Below are positions 24,608 through 32,945 of a DNA stretch of 36,474 bases, one piece after another (the stretch's first letter is position 1; every line of letters begins with the position of its first letter). A program made the translations under genes and the position numbers. The notes under the pieces were generated by a model, which was given only the letters and a program-made list of their open reading frames with translations, searched no databases and was not told the origin of the DNA. The DNA lies in NCBI GenBank assembly GCA_014377705.1, contig JACMPC010000009.1:1-36474 (forward strand), written 5' to 3'. This stretch comes from Dermatophilaceae bacterium. Lineage in GTDB: Bacteria; Actinomycetota; Actinomycetes; Actinomycetales; Dermatophilaceae.

Positions 24608-27285
24608 CAGCGGGTGACCGTCACCACACCGTGGGCGCCGTTCTCGCCGCGTCGCATGTCGTGGTCGACCAGCGAGTAGTGGCCAGGCTGCGGGAACACC
24701 TGCTCGACGAACCCTCCCTGCGCGGTGGCCAGGTCGAGCACCTGGCTGGCGCCCTGCTCGGCGTTGCCCCGGCGCAGCAGATATCCGCCCTCCTTGAACA
24801 CGGTGTCGAACTGGGTGCCGACGATGTGGAACGCGGTCCCTTCGCCCGGTCCGGCGGCGACCACCCACCAGCGCACCCGCTCGCCCGCCTTTGCGGTGAG
24901 CGGCGCGTGGACGTACTGGTCGGGGTAGCCGTTGAAGGTCGCGGCAGCCCATTCACCCCGGCGCAGGGCCCCCGCGTCCGCGCCACCGGATCTGCTGCCC
25001 AGAAAGATCTGCGCGCCCACCAGGACGTACTCGCGATCGACCTTTGGAAGGTTCGGCGGGTCGATGATCACCGCGCCGTACATGCCGTTCGCGATGTGCG
25101 CCATCATCGGCATGGTGCTGCAGTGATAGAGCCAGGCCCCGGAGTGGTCGGCCCGGAACCGGTAGACCAGCGACTTGCCGGGCTCCAGGGAGCGCATCGC
25201 CTGGTCCGGCGCGGTCTGGCCCGCGTGGAAGTCGATGCCGTGCGCCATGGTGCCGTCGTTGACCAGGGTCACCTCGAACAGGTCGCCGACCTTGCCGCGC
25301 AGCGTCGGCCCCGGGGCGGTCCCGCCGAACGTCCAGATCCGTTGCCGCACACCGGGGGCCACCTCCGTCTCGCGTTCGATCGCATGCAGGGTGACCTTGT
25401 GCAGCGTGGCGGGGGGGGCGGGCGCGAGGCGGGCGTCGTATGGCGTGAAGCCGGGGCCGGGGGCACCGTGCACGTCCGGCCCGGGCGACGTGGTGCCCGC
25501 CGTGCCGGGCATCGCCGCATGGTCCCCGGTCCCGGTCCCGGTCCCAGCCCCGGTCCCGGCGGCAGCAGCGCCGGCGCCACCGACGCGGATGTGCAGCGAC
25601 ATGCCGGCAGCCTGGTGGCCCGGCACGGTGCACCACCCTGACCGGTTCGCGGTCAGCGTCCCGAGCTCCAGCGTGGCGCTGCTGCCGGGGGCGAGCAGGG
25701 GGGTGGCCGGGCTGCCGGGGAAGGCCAGATCGTGCCGCATCGCGTCGTGGTTGGTCACGACCAGTCGCAGCCGGGTGCCGGTGGGTACCGTGATCACCGC
25801 CGGCCGGATGTCCATGCCCACCAGGGTGACTGCGACGACCTGCACCCCGCGGGCGCCGGGCAGCGACACTGCTGCCGGCCCGGTGGGGGCGCCCTGCCCG
25901 GAGACCGCGATGGCCACCGGCACCAGGGTCATCACCAGGCCCAGCGCGATACCGCCCAGGGCAGGTCGGGTGGCCGGTTGCACCAGGGCACCGATGACGA
26001 GCCCGAGGAACATCAGGACCGGGGCCAGCACCAGGGCCCAGCCCACAGCCGGAACGACGACCGGAACGCTCAGGACGCCGGATACGGCAATGAGCAGGGC
26101 GCCGGTGTTGAGGGCGACCACGCGGACCCGCCACCAGGGCGCGAGCCGCCTGATTCCGGCGCGGACGGCTGCCGGCCCGCCGCCGCGGACCACCGGCAGC
26201 AGGTAGGTGAGGGCTCCGAGCAGGACCTGCAGGACGAAACCGACAGCCAGCAGTGGCACGAGCGCGTCCAGGCGGGGCAGGTATGACGTGAGGTCTGGTG
26301 CGCTCGAGAGCAGGACCAGGTCGCCGGCCACCCCGATCACAAGCCATCCGGTGCCGGCGGCCATCGACCAGGCGGCCAGGTCGCGGGGAGCCTTGCGGCG
26401 CCAGGTCGCGACGAAAGGATGCAGCGCAACGCCGACGCCCGCGCCGTAGACCACCAGGCCCGCCACTGCGGCCCAGCGAAGGTCCATGGCCAGGCCTGTC
26501 ACGACGATGGCGAGGCCGGTCGCGGTGAGCACCAGGCACCGCTGTGCGGCGAGCATGACGTGGTCGACCATCCGGGTCCGCAGGACCGTTGGCCAGAGGG
26601 TGAACAGGGTGCCCAGCACGGTGAGCCCGACCCAGCCGAAGACGTTGGCGTGCACGTGCGCTGCATGCAGTGGTGCGTGCCACTGATGGGACACCGCGCT
26701 CATCGCCAGCAGCGTCCCGAAGGTGATGCCGACGACTAGCGCGATGCCGGCGACGACGTAGAACCTCACCGTGCCGGCGAACCTGCCCATCAGGGCGTGC
26801 CGGGCGATCCTCAGCAGCGAACCCAGGTGGGCCAGGACCACCACAGCCAGCAGCGTGGCCGACACGAGAGTCACCGTGGCCAGGCCGTGGGCCACTCCGC
26901 AGAGGATTCCGAGGATCGCCAGGTTGAGGGCCGCCAGCCGACCGGCCGCAGCCCGGCGCGAGGGCTGGCGGGCCCGCAGGAGGGCCACGGCGAAGTGCTC
27001 GGTCCAGGTGACGATCGCGTTGGTGACCGCGCCCAGGAGCAGGAGGTGCACCGCCAGCCAGCGGGGCATTGGCAGTGCCGGCCAGCCCTGCAGGACGACG
27101 GTCAGGATGCTGAGCGCGACATAGGCAAGGACGACGGCGTTGGCTCGCAGGTGCCAGGACCGGCGAGGCCGCTGGCCGGCGGGCGGACGCGGCCCTGTCA
27201 TGCCCGCGGTGGCGGTCATGCCTGCGGTGGTGATGGGGTTCGTACTGGTTGGGGGCCGGGTGGCCTTGCCCACCGGGATGGTCAT
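24607..27285 (-). CDS. nirK: Membrane-anchored copper nitrite reductase: polytopic domain, cupredoxin and NirK fused
   Basis: An 892-residue fusion. Residues 45-475 have about ten TM helices and match the broken gene at 2744-3902. Residues 478-565 are a cupredoxin with type 1 copper ligands (MRHDLAF, then SGWCTVPGHQAAGM). After a Gly/Thr linker, residues 630-892 are a two-domain NirK: HGIDFH with the catalytic Asp, WLYHCSTMPMMAHIANGM for type 1 copper, and TAFHIVGTQFD with the catalytic His. It should reduce nitrite to NO outside the membrane, with electrons perhaps passing through the extra cupredoxin. ATG 27285 overlaps the NnrS-like stop by 4 bases (ATGA); the longer open frame upstream is a shadow of that gene. 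Second gene of a three-gene operon. Confidence 0.9.
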   Translation of the reverse strand: MTIPVGKATRPPTSTNPITTAGMTATAGMTGPRPPAGQRPRRSWHLRANAVVLAYVALSILTVVLQGWPALPMPRWLAVHLLLLGAVTNAIVTWTEHFAVALLRARQPSRRAAAGRLAALNLAILGILCGVAHGLATVTLVSATLLAVVVLAHLGSLLRIARHALMGRFAGTVRFYVVAGIALVVGITFGTLLAMSAVSHQWHAPLHAAHVHANVFGWVGLTVLGTLFTLWPTVLRTRMVDHVMLAAQRCLVLTATGLAIVVTGLAMDLRWAAVAGLVVYGAGVGVALHPFVATWRRKAPRDLAAWSMAAGTGWLVIGVAGDLVLLSSAPDLTSYLPRLDALVPLLAVGFVLQVLLGALTYLLPVVRGGGPAAVRAGIRRLAPWWRVRVVALNTGALLIAVSGVLSVPVVVPAVGWALVLAPVLMFLGLVIGALVQPATRPALGGIALGLVMTLVPVAIAVSGQGAPTGPAAVSLPGARGVQVVAVTLVGMDIRPAVITVPTGTRLRLVVTNHDAMRHDLAFPGSPATPLLAPGSSATLELGTLTANRSGWCTVPGHQAAGMSLHIRVGGAGAAAAGTGAGTGTGTGDHAAMPGTAGTTSPGPDVHGAPGPGFTPYDARLAPAPPATLHKVTLHAIERETEVAPGVRQRIWTFGGTAPGPTLRGKVGDLFEVTLVNDGTMAHGIDFHAGQTAPDQAMRSLEPGKSLVYRFRADHSGAWLYHCSTMPMMAHIANGMYGAVIIDPPNLPKVDREYVLVGAQIFLGSRSGGADAGALRRGEWAAATFNGYPDQYVHAPLTAKAGERVRWWVVAAGPGEGTAFHIVGTQFDTVFKEGGYLLRRGNAEQGASQVLDLATAQGGFVEQVFPQPGHYSLVDHDMRRGENGAHGVVTVTR

Positions 27286-28544
27286 CGGGGCTCTTCCTGG
27301 TGCTGAGGTGGTGTGGCTGAAGTTGTTGACGTCGCTCTTGCTGTCGTCGCTGTCGTCGCTTTCGTCGCTGCTGTCGCTGCGCGCTGCGGCGTGTCCTGCG
27401 GAGGGCGGCTGCCCCCGCTGTCCTGGGTGGCCCGCCGGGCGCCGTACACCGAGGTTGCGGAGTTGGCGACGAAGACGAGCAGGGCCACCACGCCGAGGAT
27501 TCCGCCGGCGGCCCGCAGCGACTCGAGGCCGGCCAGGTCCCCGCCGACGATCCGCAGGGTGAGCGAGACGTGCAGCAGCACCAGGACCGCATAGTCCCGC
27601 GGGTGGTGTGGCAGCCGGACCCGGAGCACGGCGGGCAGGATGACGGGCGCGTGGCCGAACACCATCGACATGGCGAAGCCCAGGAACACCGCGTGCAGGG
27701 TTGCGTCGTACGCCGGTCCCTGGGTCAGCGATCCGTGCCAGATCCACATCCCTGCGGCGACCCCGAGCCAGACGTAGCCGGCCAGCAGGCAGGCCGCCAT
27801 GTAGCGGGTCAGGCCGTGGGCGCGCACGGTGTGCCGGGCGACGTCATACCGGACCAGCCAGGCCGACAGCACCAGCAGCCCGACCCCGAGCACCCGCGCG
27901 CCGGCTGACGGCCACCAGATCGTGAGCACCGGCCCGGCCAGGATCAGCGCCGACCACACCAGCACGGCCTCGCGGTAGCGCCGCCCGAGCAGGGCCACCC
28001 GGGCCAGCTCGAGGCGCTCCCCGGCGATGGTCAGCACGATGTATGCCGCGAGCCAGGGTGCAAGGCCGGGCAGATCGGTGCCGGTCAGCCAGACCATGGC
28101 GCATCCCCACCAGGCCAGCGCGCCGAGCGCCTCGACGGTGATGTGCAGGGTCTGCTGGCGTTGCCACATCACGACGTATCCGCCGCAGAGCCAGGCTCCC
28201 GCCGCGGCCGTGAGCAGCGGCGGCCAGGGCGCGGGCACGCCGGCGATGATGGCCAGGCCGCCGACTCCGGACAGGACCGGGGCCAGGTAGCCCCAGGCGC
28301 GGCGCAGGGCCACGGCGCGTTCCAGGGCGATCAGGGTGCCCAGGAACCCCAGCGTCATCAGCACCCCGTGCCCGGCCGCAGCCCCGTCCGGACTCGGGCT
28401 GCCGGTCCCGAGCCGGGCCAGTCCGCCGGCCAGACCGCCGAGCAGGGACGCGGCGGCGAGGGCGAGCACCGGCACCCGGTGGCGGGCCAGACCCGGCCGT
28501 GATGCGACCAGTGCAGCGACCGGGGGAAGGGAGGACTGGGGCAT
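27282..28544 (-). CDS. NnrS-like polytopic membrane protein
   Basis: A 420-residue protein of about 12 helices, first gene of the nirK operon. Key spots are AAGHGVLMTLGFLGTLIALERA near the start and LHAVFLGFAMSMVFGHAPVI late. They resemble the His-containing helices of the heme/copper protein NnrS, which lowers nitrosative stress in denitrifiers. The match is by pattern and place, so NnrS-like is a working name. Residues 370-420 are Ala/Thr-rich and low in complexity (encoded by TCGTCGCTG-type repeats near 27310-27390). ATG 28544 lies 8 bases from site B. No good ribosome site is seen. The next gene starts in a 4-base overlap. Confidence 0.75.
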   Translation of the reverse strand: MPQSSLPPVAALVASRPGLARHRVPVLALAAASLLGGLAGGLARLGTGSPSPDGAAAGHGVLMTLGFLGTLIALERAVALRRAWGYLAPVLSGVGGLAIIAGVPAPWPPLLTAAAGAWLCGGYVVMWQRQQTLHITVEALGALAWWGCAMVWLTGTDLPGLAPWLAAYIVLTIAGERLELARVALLGRRYREAVLVWSALILAGPVLTIWWPSAGARVLGVGLLVLSAWLVRYDVARHTVRAHGLTRYMAACLLAGYVWLGVAAGMWIWHGSLTQGPAYDATLHAVFLGFAMSMVFGHAPVILPAVLRVRLPHHPRDYAVLVLLHVSLTLRIVGGDLAGLESLRAAGGILGVVALLVFVANSATSVYGARRATQDSGGSRPPQDTPQRAATAATKATTATTARATSTTSATPPQHQEEPR

Positions 28545-28552
28545 GCCCTAGA

Positions 28553-28578
28553 GTTTTCACGAAAAAGTCGGTAAAAAC
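28553..28578. promoter_or_regulatory. Shared inverted repeat, site B (NnrS-like/radical SAM intergenic region)
   Basis: GTTTTCAC-N10-GTAAAAAC (28553-28560 and 28571-28578) lies between two divergent genes. It matches site A in half-sites and 10-nt gap, and shares GGTAAAAACA with site C upstream of norB. It probably controls both directions. Confidence 0.6.
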
Positions 28579-28582
28579 AAAC

Positions 28583-28597
28583 TGATGTGTCACATCA
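28583..28597. promoter_or_regulatory. 15-bp perfect palindrome upstream of the radical SAM gene
   Basis: TGATGTG-T-CACATCA, 7-bp arms around one base, lies between site B and the ribosome site of the radical SAM gene. It does not fit FNR (TTGAT-N4-ATCAA) or CRP. Probably a second operator; the binding protein is unknown. Confidence 0.5.
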
Positions 28598-28627
28598 CCG
28601 ACTCGTCAATCGCTGAAGGAGCAATCG

Positions 28628-29809
28628 ATGTCCGCCACGCCCCGCGCCGTGAGGCTGATGCATCACGACGCCTCGGATCGACCTTTCATCGTCATCTGGG
28701 AGGTCACCCGCGCCTGCCAGCTGGTGTGCACCCATTGCCGCGCCGACGCCATCCGGACCCGCAACCCGTTCGAGCTCAGCACCGACGAGGGCCGCAGGCT
28801 GCTCGACGACCTCGCCTCCTTCGGTTCGCCGCGACCGCTGGTTGTCCTCACCGGGGGAGACCCCTTCGAGCGGCCCGACCTGCCCGAGCTGGTCGCGTAC
28901 GGCACCCGGATCGGGCTGAGCATGGCCCTGTCACCCTCGGTCACCGATCGCCTCACCCGTCCGGTCCTGGTCGAGCTGCACGAGGCCGGCGCCAAGGCGG
29001 TCTCCCTATCCCTGGATGGCGCAACTGCCGCGACCCATGACTCCTTCAGGGGCGTCGGGGGCGTCTTCAAGGCCACCCTGGACGCCGCCCACACCGTGCG
29101 GGACGTCGGCCTTCGCCTGCAGATCAACACCACCGTGACCAGGGGCAACGTCCATGAGCTGCCGCGGATGCTGAAGACGGTGCTGGACCTCGGGGCGGAC
29201 CTGTGGAGCGTGTTCTTCCTGGTGCCGACCGGCCGGGGCAAGCTGCTGGAGCCCCTCACCGCGGCCGAGGAGGAGGAGGTCCTGCACTGGCTGCACGACG
29301 TCTCCACGCTGGTCGCGATCAAGACCACCGAGGCGCCGCACTACCGGCGGATCGCCATACAGCGCGCGGGGGTTGACGCCCTCGACGACGTCTTCCCGCC
29401 GGGCCCGCTACGCTCGCAGCTGCGCCGTGAAACCGCCGAGACGCTCACCGGCCGCGAGCCGCCGCGCCGGCCGCGTCCGCCGATCGACGTGAACTCCGGC
29501 CGCGGGTTCGCTTTCGTCGACCATGTCGGAGCGGTCTATCCCAGCGGCTTCATGCCGACCGCTGTCGGGTCGGTGCGCAACCAGTCCTTCCCGGAGATCT
29601 ACCGCGGTTCCGAGCTGCTCCGGCAGCTGCGCGACCCGGACGGCTTCGGCGGGCGCTGCGGCCGGTGCGAGTTCAGGACAGTCTGCGGCGGCTCGCGCTC
29701 GCACGCCTTCGCCACGACCGGGGATCCGCTGGCCGAGGACCCGAGCTGCCTCTACCAGCCCGCCTCCGATAGGGAGATCAGTCTGGTCGGCGACAGGTTG
29801 GCCTCGTAA
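28628..29809 (+). CDS. Radical SAM/SPASM protein (TIGR04053-like, AhbD/NirJ-related)
   Basis: A 393-residue radical SAM enzyme. The SAM cluster motif is CQLVCTHC (Cys-x3-Cys-x2-Cys near residues 31-38) and LTGGDPF follows. The C-terminus has a SPASM-type Cys set (CGRCEFRTVCGGS and a later SCLYQP). It resembles the heme d1/alternative heme maturases NirJ and AhbD and the TIGR04053 family. It could modify a heme or peptide for the nearby respiratory proteins, but the substrate is not known. GAAGGAG lies 7 bases before ATG 28628. It is divergent from the nirK operon with site B and the palindrome between them. Confidence 0.88.
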   Translation: MSATPRAVRLMHHDASDRPFIVIWEVTRACQLVCTHCRADAIRTRNPFELSTDEGRRLLDDLASFGSPRPLVVLTGGDPFERPDLPELVAYGTRIGLSMALSPSVTDRLTRPVLVELHEAGAKAVSLSLDGATAATHDSFRGVGGVFKATLDAAHTVRDVGLRLQINTTVTRGNVHELPRMLKTVLDLGADLWSVFFLVPTGRGKLLEPLTAAEEEEVLHWLHDVSTLVAIKTTEAPHYRRIAIQRAGVDALDDVFPPGPLRSQLRRETAETLTGREPPRRPRPPIDVNSGRGFAFVDHVGAVYPSGFMPTAVGSVRNQSFPEIYRGSELLRQLRDPDGFGGRCGRCEFRTVCGGSRSHAFATTGDPLAEDPSCLYQPASDREISLVGDRLAS

Positions 29810-29826
29810 CGGTCTGGAGACATTCA

Positions 29827-29848
29827 CCCGATCCGGCGGAGAATCGGG
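29827..29848 (+). terminator. Possible terminator after the radical SAM gene
   Basis: CCCGAT (29827-29832) and ATCGGG (29843-29848) make a 6-bp stem with a 10-nt loop about 18 bases past the stop codon, without a T-run. Confidence 0.35.
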
Positions 29849-29914
29849 GCGCGCCTCCGTGGTTGGATGACCGGAACGGTGAGGTTGCCCTTCGTCCGAT
29901 CTCTCGGCTATTTA

Positions 29915-29942
29915 TTTTACACGGCTTTTGTATGGTAAAAAC
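29915..29942 (+). promoter_or_regulatory. Shared inverted repeat, site C, and probable norB promoter
   Basis: TTTTAC (29915-29920), 14 bases, then GTAAAAAC (29935-29942). The right half-site is identical to site B, including the preceding G and following A; the gap is 14 rather than 10. An extended -10 TGTATGGT (29929-29936) overlaps the right half. The leader to the norB start is about 80 bases. Confidence 0.5.
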
Positions 29943-30021
29943 AGGACTGTCCATCCAGACGGCTGGGCGCAGGGCAGGAACATGGGTTGCCGCGCCGCCT
30001 GCCGAACCCAGGAGGTAAGAC

Positions 30022-32349
30022 GTGTTGAAGGCCAGCACAACCGAGCGTTCCCCGGATGTCAGACGCCCCATGATGGTCTCGCGGGGCTGGGTGCAGGCTG
30101 CCGCCCTCGTCATACTGTTTGGCTTCGCGGTGCTTGGCTTCCTGGCCTTTCGCACGTACGAGACCGGACCGCCGATCGCCGACAGGGTGGTGAGTCAGGA
30201 CGGCAAGGCACTGTTCAGAGGTGATGACGTCATCAAGGGCCAGAAGCTCTTCCTGAAGAACGGCCTGATGGAGTACGGCTCGGTCTTGGGACACGGTGCC
30301 TACCTCGGGCCCGACTTCACCGCCGACTACCTCCACCGCGCCGCCCTGAGCGTCACCCGCCAGTACGGCGGAGCTGCCTCGAGCACCGCGCAGGCAAAGG
30401 TGATCGAGGACTTCAAGACGAACCGGTACGACGAAGCGACCAAGACGCTCACGTACACGGCTGCGCAGGCGGTGGCCTTCGAGGAGCTGGTCACGTACTA
30501 CGGCAACTACTTCGGCCCCACCTCCGGGGAGAAGGGTATGCGCCCGGACGCCATCACCGACCCGACCCAGATCCGGCAGCTCACGTCGTTCTTCGCCTGG
30601 ACCGCCTGGTCTGGCTCGACCCTGCGCCCGGACAAGAACTACTCCTACACCAACTCGTGGCCTCCGGAGCCGCTGGTCGACAACAAGCCGACCGCCAACG
30701 TCATGGTGTGGAGCGTGCTGTCCCTGATCGCCCTGCTGGCCGGCATCGGCGCGCTGTTCGCGGCCTTCGGCCGCTGGGGCGAGCGCTTCGGCTGGAAGGG
30801 CCGGCAGGCCGACACCATCTCTTTCCGCCCGCCAGGAGACGTCGTGCTCACCCCGGCGCAGCGGGCGTGCGCCTACTACTTCCTCGTCGTGGGTCTGCTC
30901 TTCTTCATCCAGGTCATGGTCGGTGCCGCCAGCGAGCACTACCGCGCCGACATCTCCAGCTTCTTCGGCTTCGACCTTGCCAGTTGGCTGCCCTACAACC
31001 TGGTTCGCACCTGGCACGTGCAGCTGTCGATCTTCTGGACGGCGACCTCATTCCTGGCCGCCGGCATCTTCCTTGCCCCGATGATCACCGGACGGGAGCC
31101 ACGTCGGCAGCACTGGCTCGCCTACATCCTGCTCGGCGCGCTCGCCCTCGTGGTCTTCGGCAGCATGATCGGCGAGGCTCTTGATATTCACGGGGTCCTC
31201 CCGGACGTGCTCGGGGCCTTCGGGATGCAGGGCTGGGAGTACCTCGACCTCGGCCGGTTCTGGCAGGTCCTGCTCACCGTGGGCCTGTTCATCTGGGTCA
31301 TCATCCTCTTCCGCGGGCTGCGCGGCCGGCTGCGGGTGGAGTCGCGCGGCAACATGCCGTGGATGTTCTTCTACACCGCGCTCGCCATCCCTGCGTTCTA
31401 CGCGGTGGGGCTGCTCACCAGCTCGGACGACAGCTTCACCATCGCCGACTTCTGGCGGTTCATGGTGGTGCACCTGTGGGTCGAGGACTTCCTGGAGATC
31501 TTCACCACCGTCCTGGTGGCCTACATCTTCGTGATGCTCGGCGTGGTCCGGGAGCGCGTGGCACTGACAGTGATCTTCCTCGACATCATCCTGTACTCCG
31601 CCGGCGGGGTCATCGGCACCATGCACCACCTCTACTTCTCCGGCAGCGCCGCGGAGACCATGGCCCTGGGCGCGTTCTTCTCGGCGATGGAGGTGATCCC
31701 GCTGACGTTCCTGACGGTCGAGGCGTGGTCGTTCCTGCAGCTGGGTGCGCGCCAGGAGTCCAAGTCGGCCACGCCGTTCCCGCATCGATGGGCCGTGATG
31801 TTCCTGGTCTCCGTCGGGTTCTGGAACTTCCTCGGCGCCGGGATCTTCGGCTTCCTGGTCAACCTGCCAATCGTGTCCTACTACGAGATCGGCACCGCGC
31901 TGACCGCCAACCACGCGCACGCCGCGATGATGGGCGTCTACGGGATGCTGGCGATGGGGCTGGCGCTGTTCTGCCTGCGCTACCTCATCCCAACCGAGCG
32001 CTGGTCGGACAAGCTGGCCAAGATCTCGTTCTGGTCGGCCAACATCGGCCTCGCCTGGATGTCGTTCGCGACTCTGCTTCCGCTCGGCATCCTGCAGCTC
32101 TACGCCTCAGTCAACGACGGCTACTTCGCCGCGCGTCAGCTGGAGTTCATCACCAACCCGACCAACAGCGTGTTCGAGTGGATGCGGCTGCCCGGTGACC
32201 TGGTGTTCATCATCGGCGGTGTCCTGCCGTTCTTGTGGCTCTGCTGGCTAGGGGTTCGCTACCGGGTGGGCGGCTCACGTGATCAGCTGGACGAGATCCT
32301 GTTCACCGAGATCACCGAGCGCGAGCCGGTCGAGGTCGGGGACCGGTAG
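30022..32349 (+). CDS. norB: Quinol-dependent nitric oxide reductase (qNor, single-subunit NorB)
   Basis: A 775-residue membrane enzyme that reduces NO to N2O with electrons from quinol. Residues 20-260 are the qNor N-terminal extension (TM helix, then a soluble cytochrome-c-like fold without a CxxCH heme motif). Residues 290-760 are the heme-copper oxidase core. Visible metal sites are RTWHVQLSIFW, MHHLYFSG for the iron B site, and ANHAHAAMMG for the hemes. Absence of a NorC partner agrees with the qNor type. GTG 30022 has AGGAGG 6 bases upstream. Two bases separate it from the next gene. Site C overlaps its promoter. In this strain it would remove NO made by NirK or met from outside. Confidence 0.96.
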   Translation: MLKASTTERSPDVRRPMMVSRGWVQAAALVILFGFAVLGFLAFRTYETGPPIADRVVSQDGKALFRGDDVIKGQKLFLKNGLMEYGSVLGHGAYLGPDFTADYLHRAALSVTRQYGGAASSTAQAKVIEDFKTNRYDEATKTLTYTAAQAVAFEELVTYYGNYFGPTSGEKGMRPDAITDPTQIRQLTSFFAWTAWSGSTLRPDKNYSYTNSWPPEPLVDNKPTANVMVWSVLSLIALLAGIGALFAAFGRWGERFGWKGRQADTISFRPPGDVVLTPAQRACAYYFLVVGLLFFIQVMVGAASEHYRADISSFFGFDLASWLPYNLVRTWHVQLSIFWTATSFLAAGIFLAPMITGREPRRQHWLAYILLGALALVVFGSMIGEALDIHGVLPDVLGAFGMQGWEYLDLGRFWQVLLTVGLFIWVIILFRGLRGRLRVESRGNMPWMFFYTALAIPAFYAVGLLTSSDDSFTIADFWRFMVVHLWVEDFLEIFTTVLVAYIFVMLGVVRERVALTVIFLDIILYSAGGVIGTMHHLYFSGSAAETMALGAFFSAMEVIPLTFLTVEAWSFLQLGARQESKSATPFPHRWAVMFLVSVGFWNFLGAGIFGFLVNLPIVSYYEIGTALTANHAHAAMMGVYGMLAMGLALFCLRYLIPTERWSDKLAKISFWSANIGLAWMSFATLLPLGILQLYASVNDGYFAARQLEFITNPTNSVFEWMRLPGDLVFIIGGVLPFLWLCWLGVRYRVGGSRDQLDEILFTEITEREPVEVGDR

Positions 32350-32351
32350 CG

Positions 32352-32945
32352 GTGGCCCTGCACCCGGAGGCGCTGATCGTCGGTGGCTACGCCGTCATAC
32401 TGCTGGTCGTCGCTGCCGCCCTGGACTGGCTGGCCCAGCACAGCCAGCAACGGTCCGAGCGGTTCCGCACCGCGGGGTTCAGCTACCTCCCGCAGCACGA
32501 CGCGTGGACCTGTTCCGAGGACGCGATGCTCTGGCCGATGGAGTATGACGAGTTGCACCACCTGGTGCGCTATCGGGCCAAGGCGTCGGTGTGCAACTCC
32601 TGCCTGGTCAAGCCCAGCTGCACGAGCTCGGCGAACGGGCGTGAGGTGACCAGGGCGGTTGCGCCCTGGCCGCACTCGGAGGCGGGCCGGTTCCACCGCG
32701 GTATCTCGATGGTGCTCGTCGGCTGTGCCGCGGTGCTGCAACTGGTCGCCGCGGCCCGGCACCTCGAGCCGTCCACGCTGGTGCTCGGCCTGCCGATGCT
32801 GTTCACCATCTGGCTCGGGATCCGGTACAGCGCTCACTTCCGGGCTGCGCCGGCCAACTTCCCGGAGCCGACCCCGGCGACCGGTCTACGGGTGACGCAG
32901 ACCTCGCGCACCCGCTGGGGATCTGACGCCTGGGAGGGCAAATGA
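32352..32945 (+). CDS. Four-cysteine membrane protein of the norB operon, function unknown
   Basis: A 197-residue protein with a helix at 9-27 and two more at about 117-134 and 141-157. Between the first and second is a soluble region with C54, C81, C84 and C90 (spacing x26, x2, x5). The stretch [20 protein letters not shown] looks like the zinc-ribbon Cys pattern of IS1182-type transposases, but the flanking helices argue against a transposase. It could hold zinc or an iron-sulfur cluster. GTG 32352 is 2 bases after norB. The stop overlaps the next start (ATGA), so it is surely cotranscribed. A role in NO reductase assembly or electron supply is a guess. Confidence 0.8.
   Translation: MALHPEALIVGGYAVILLVVAAALDWLAQHSQQRSERFRTAGFSYLPQHDAWTCSEDAMLWPMEYDELHHLVRYRAKASVCNSCLVKPSCTSSANGREVTRAVAPWPHSEAGRFHRGISMVLVGCAAVLQLVAAARHLEPSTLVLGLPMLFTIWLGIRYSAHFRAAPANFPEPTPATGLRVTQTSRTRWGSDAWEGK

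Noticed and set aside
24953-27592. An 879-codon minus-strand frame over the nirK fusion
   Set aside because: Arg/Pro/Gly-rich shadow frame; the true protein with copper motifs is in the neighbouring frame.
29913-29942. FNR/Dnr-type box upstream of norB
   Set aside because: No TTGAT-N4-ATCAA or TTGAC-type half-sites are present; the repeat is TTTTAC/GTAAAA with a longer gap.
32352-32945. Transposase fragment, because of the IS1182-like Cys pattern
   Set aside because: It has three TM helices, coupling to both neighbours and no DDE residues.
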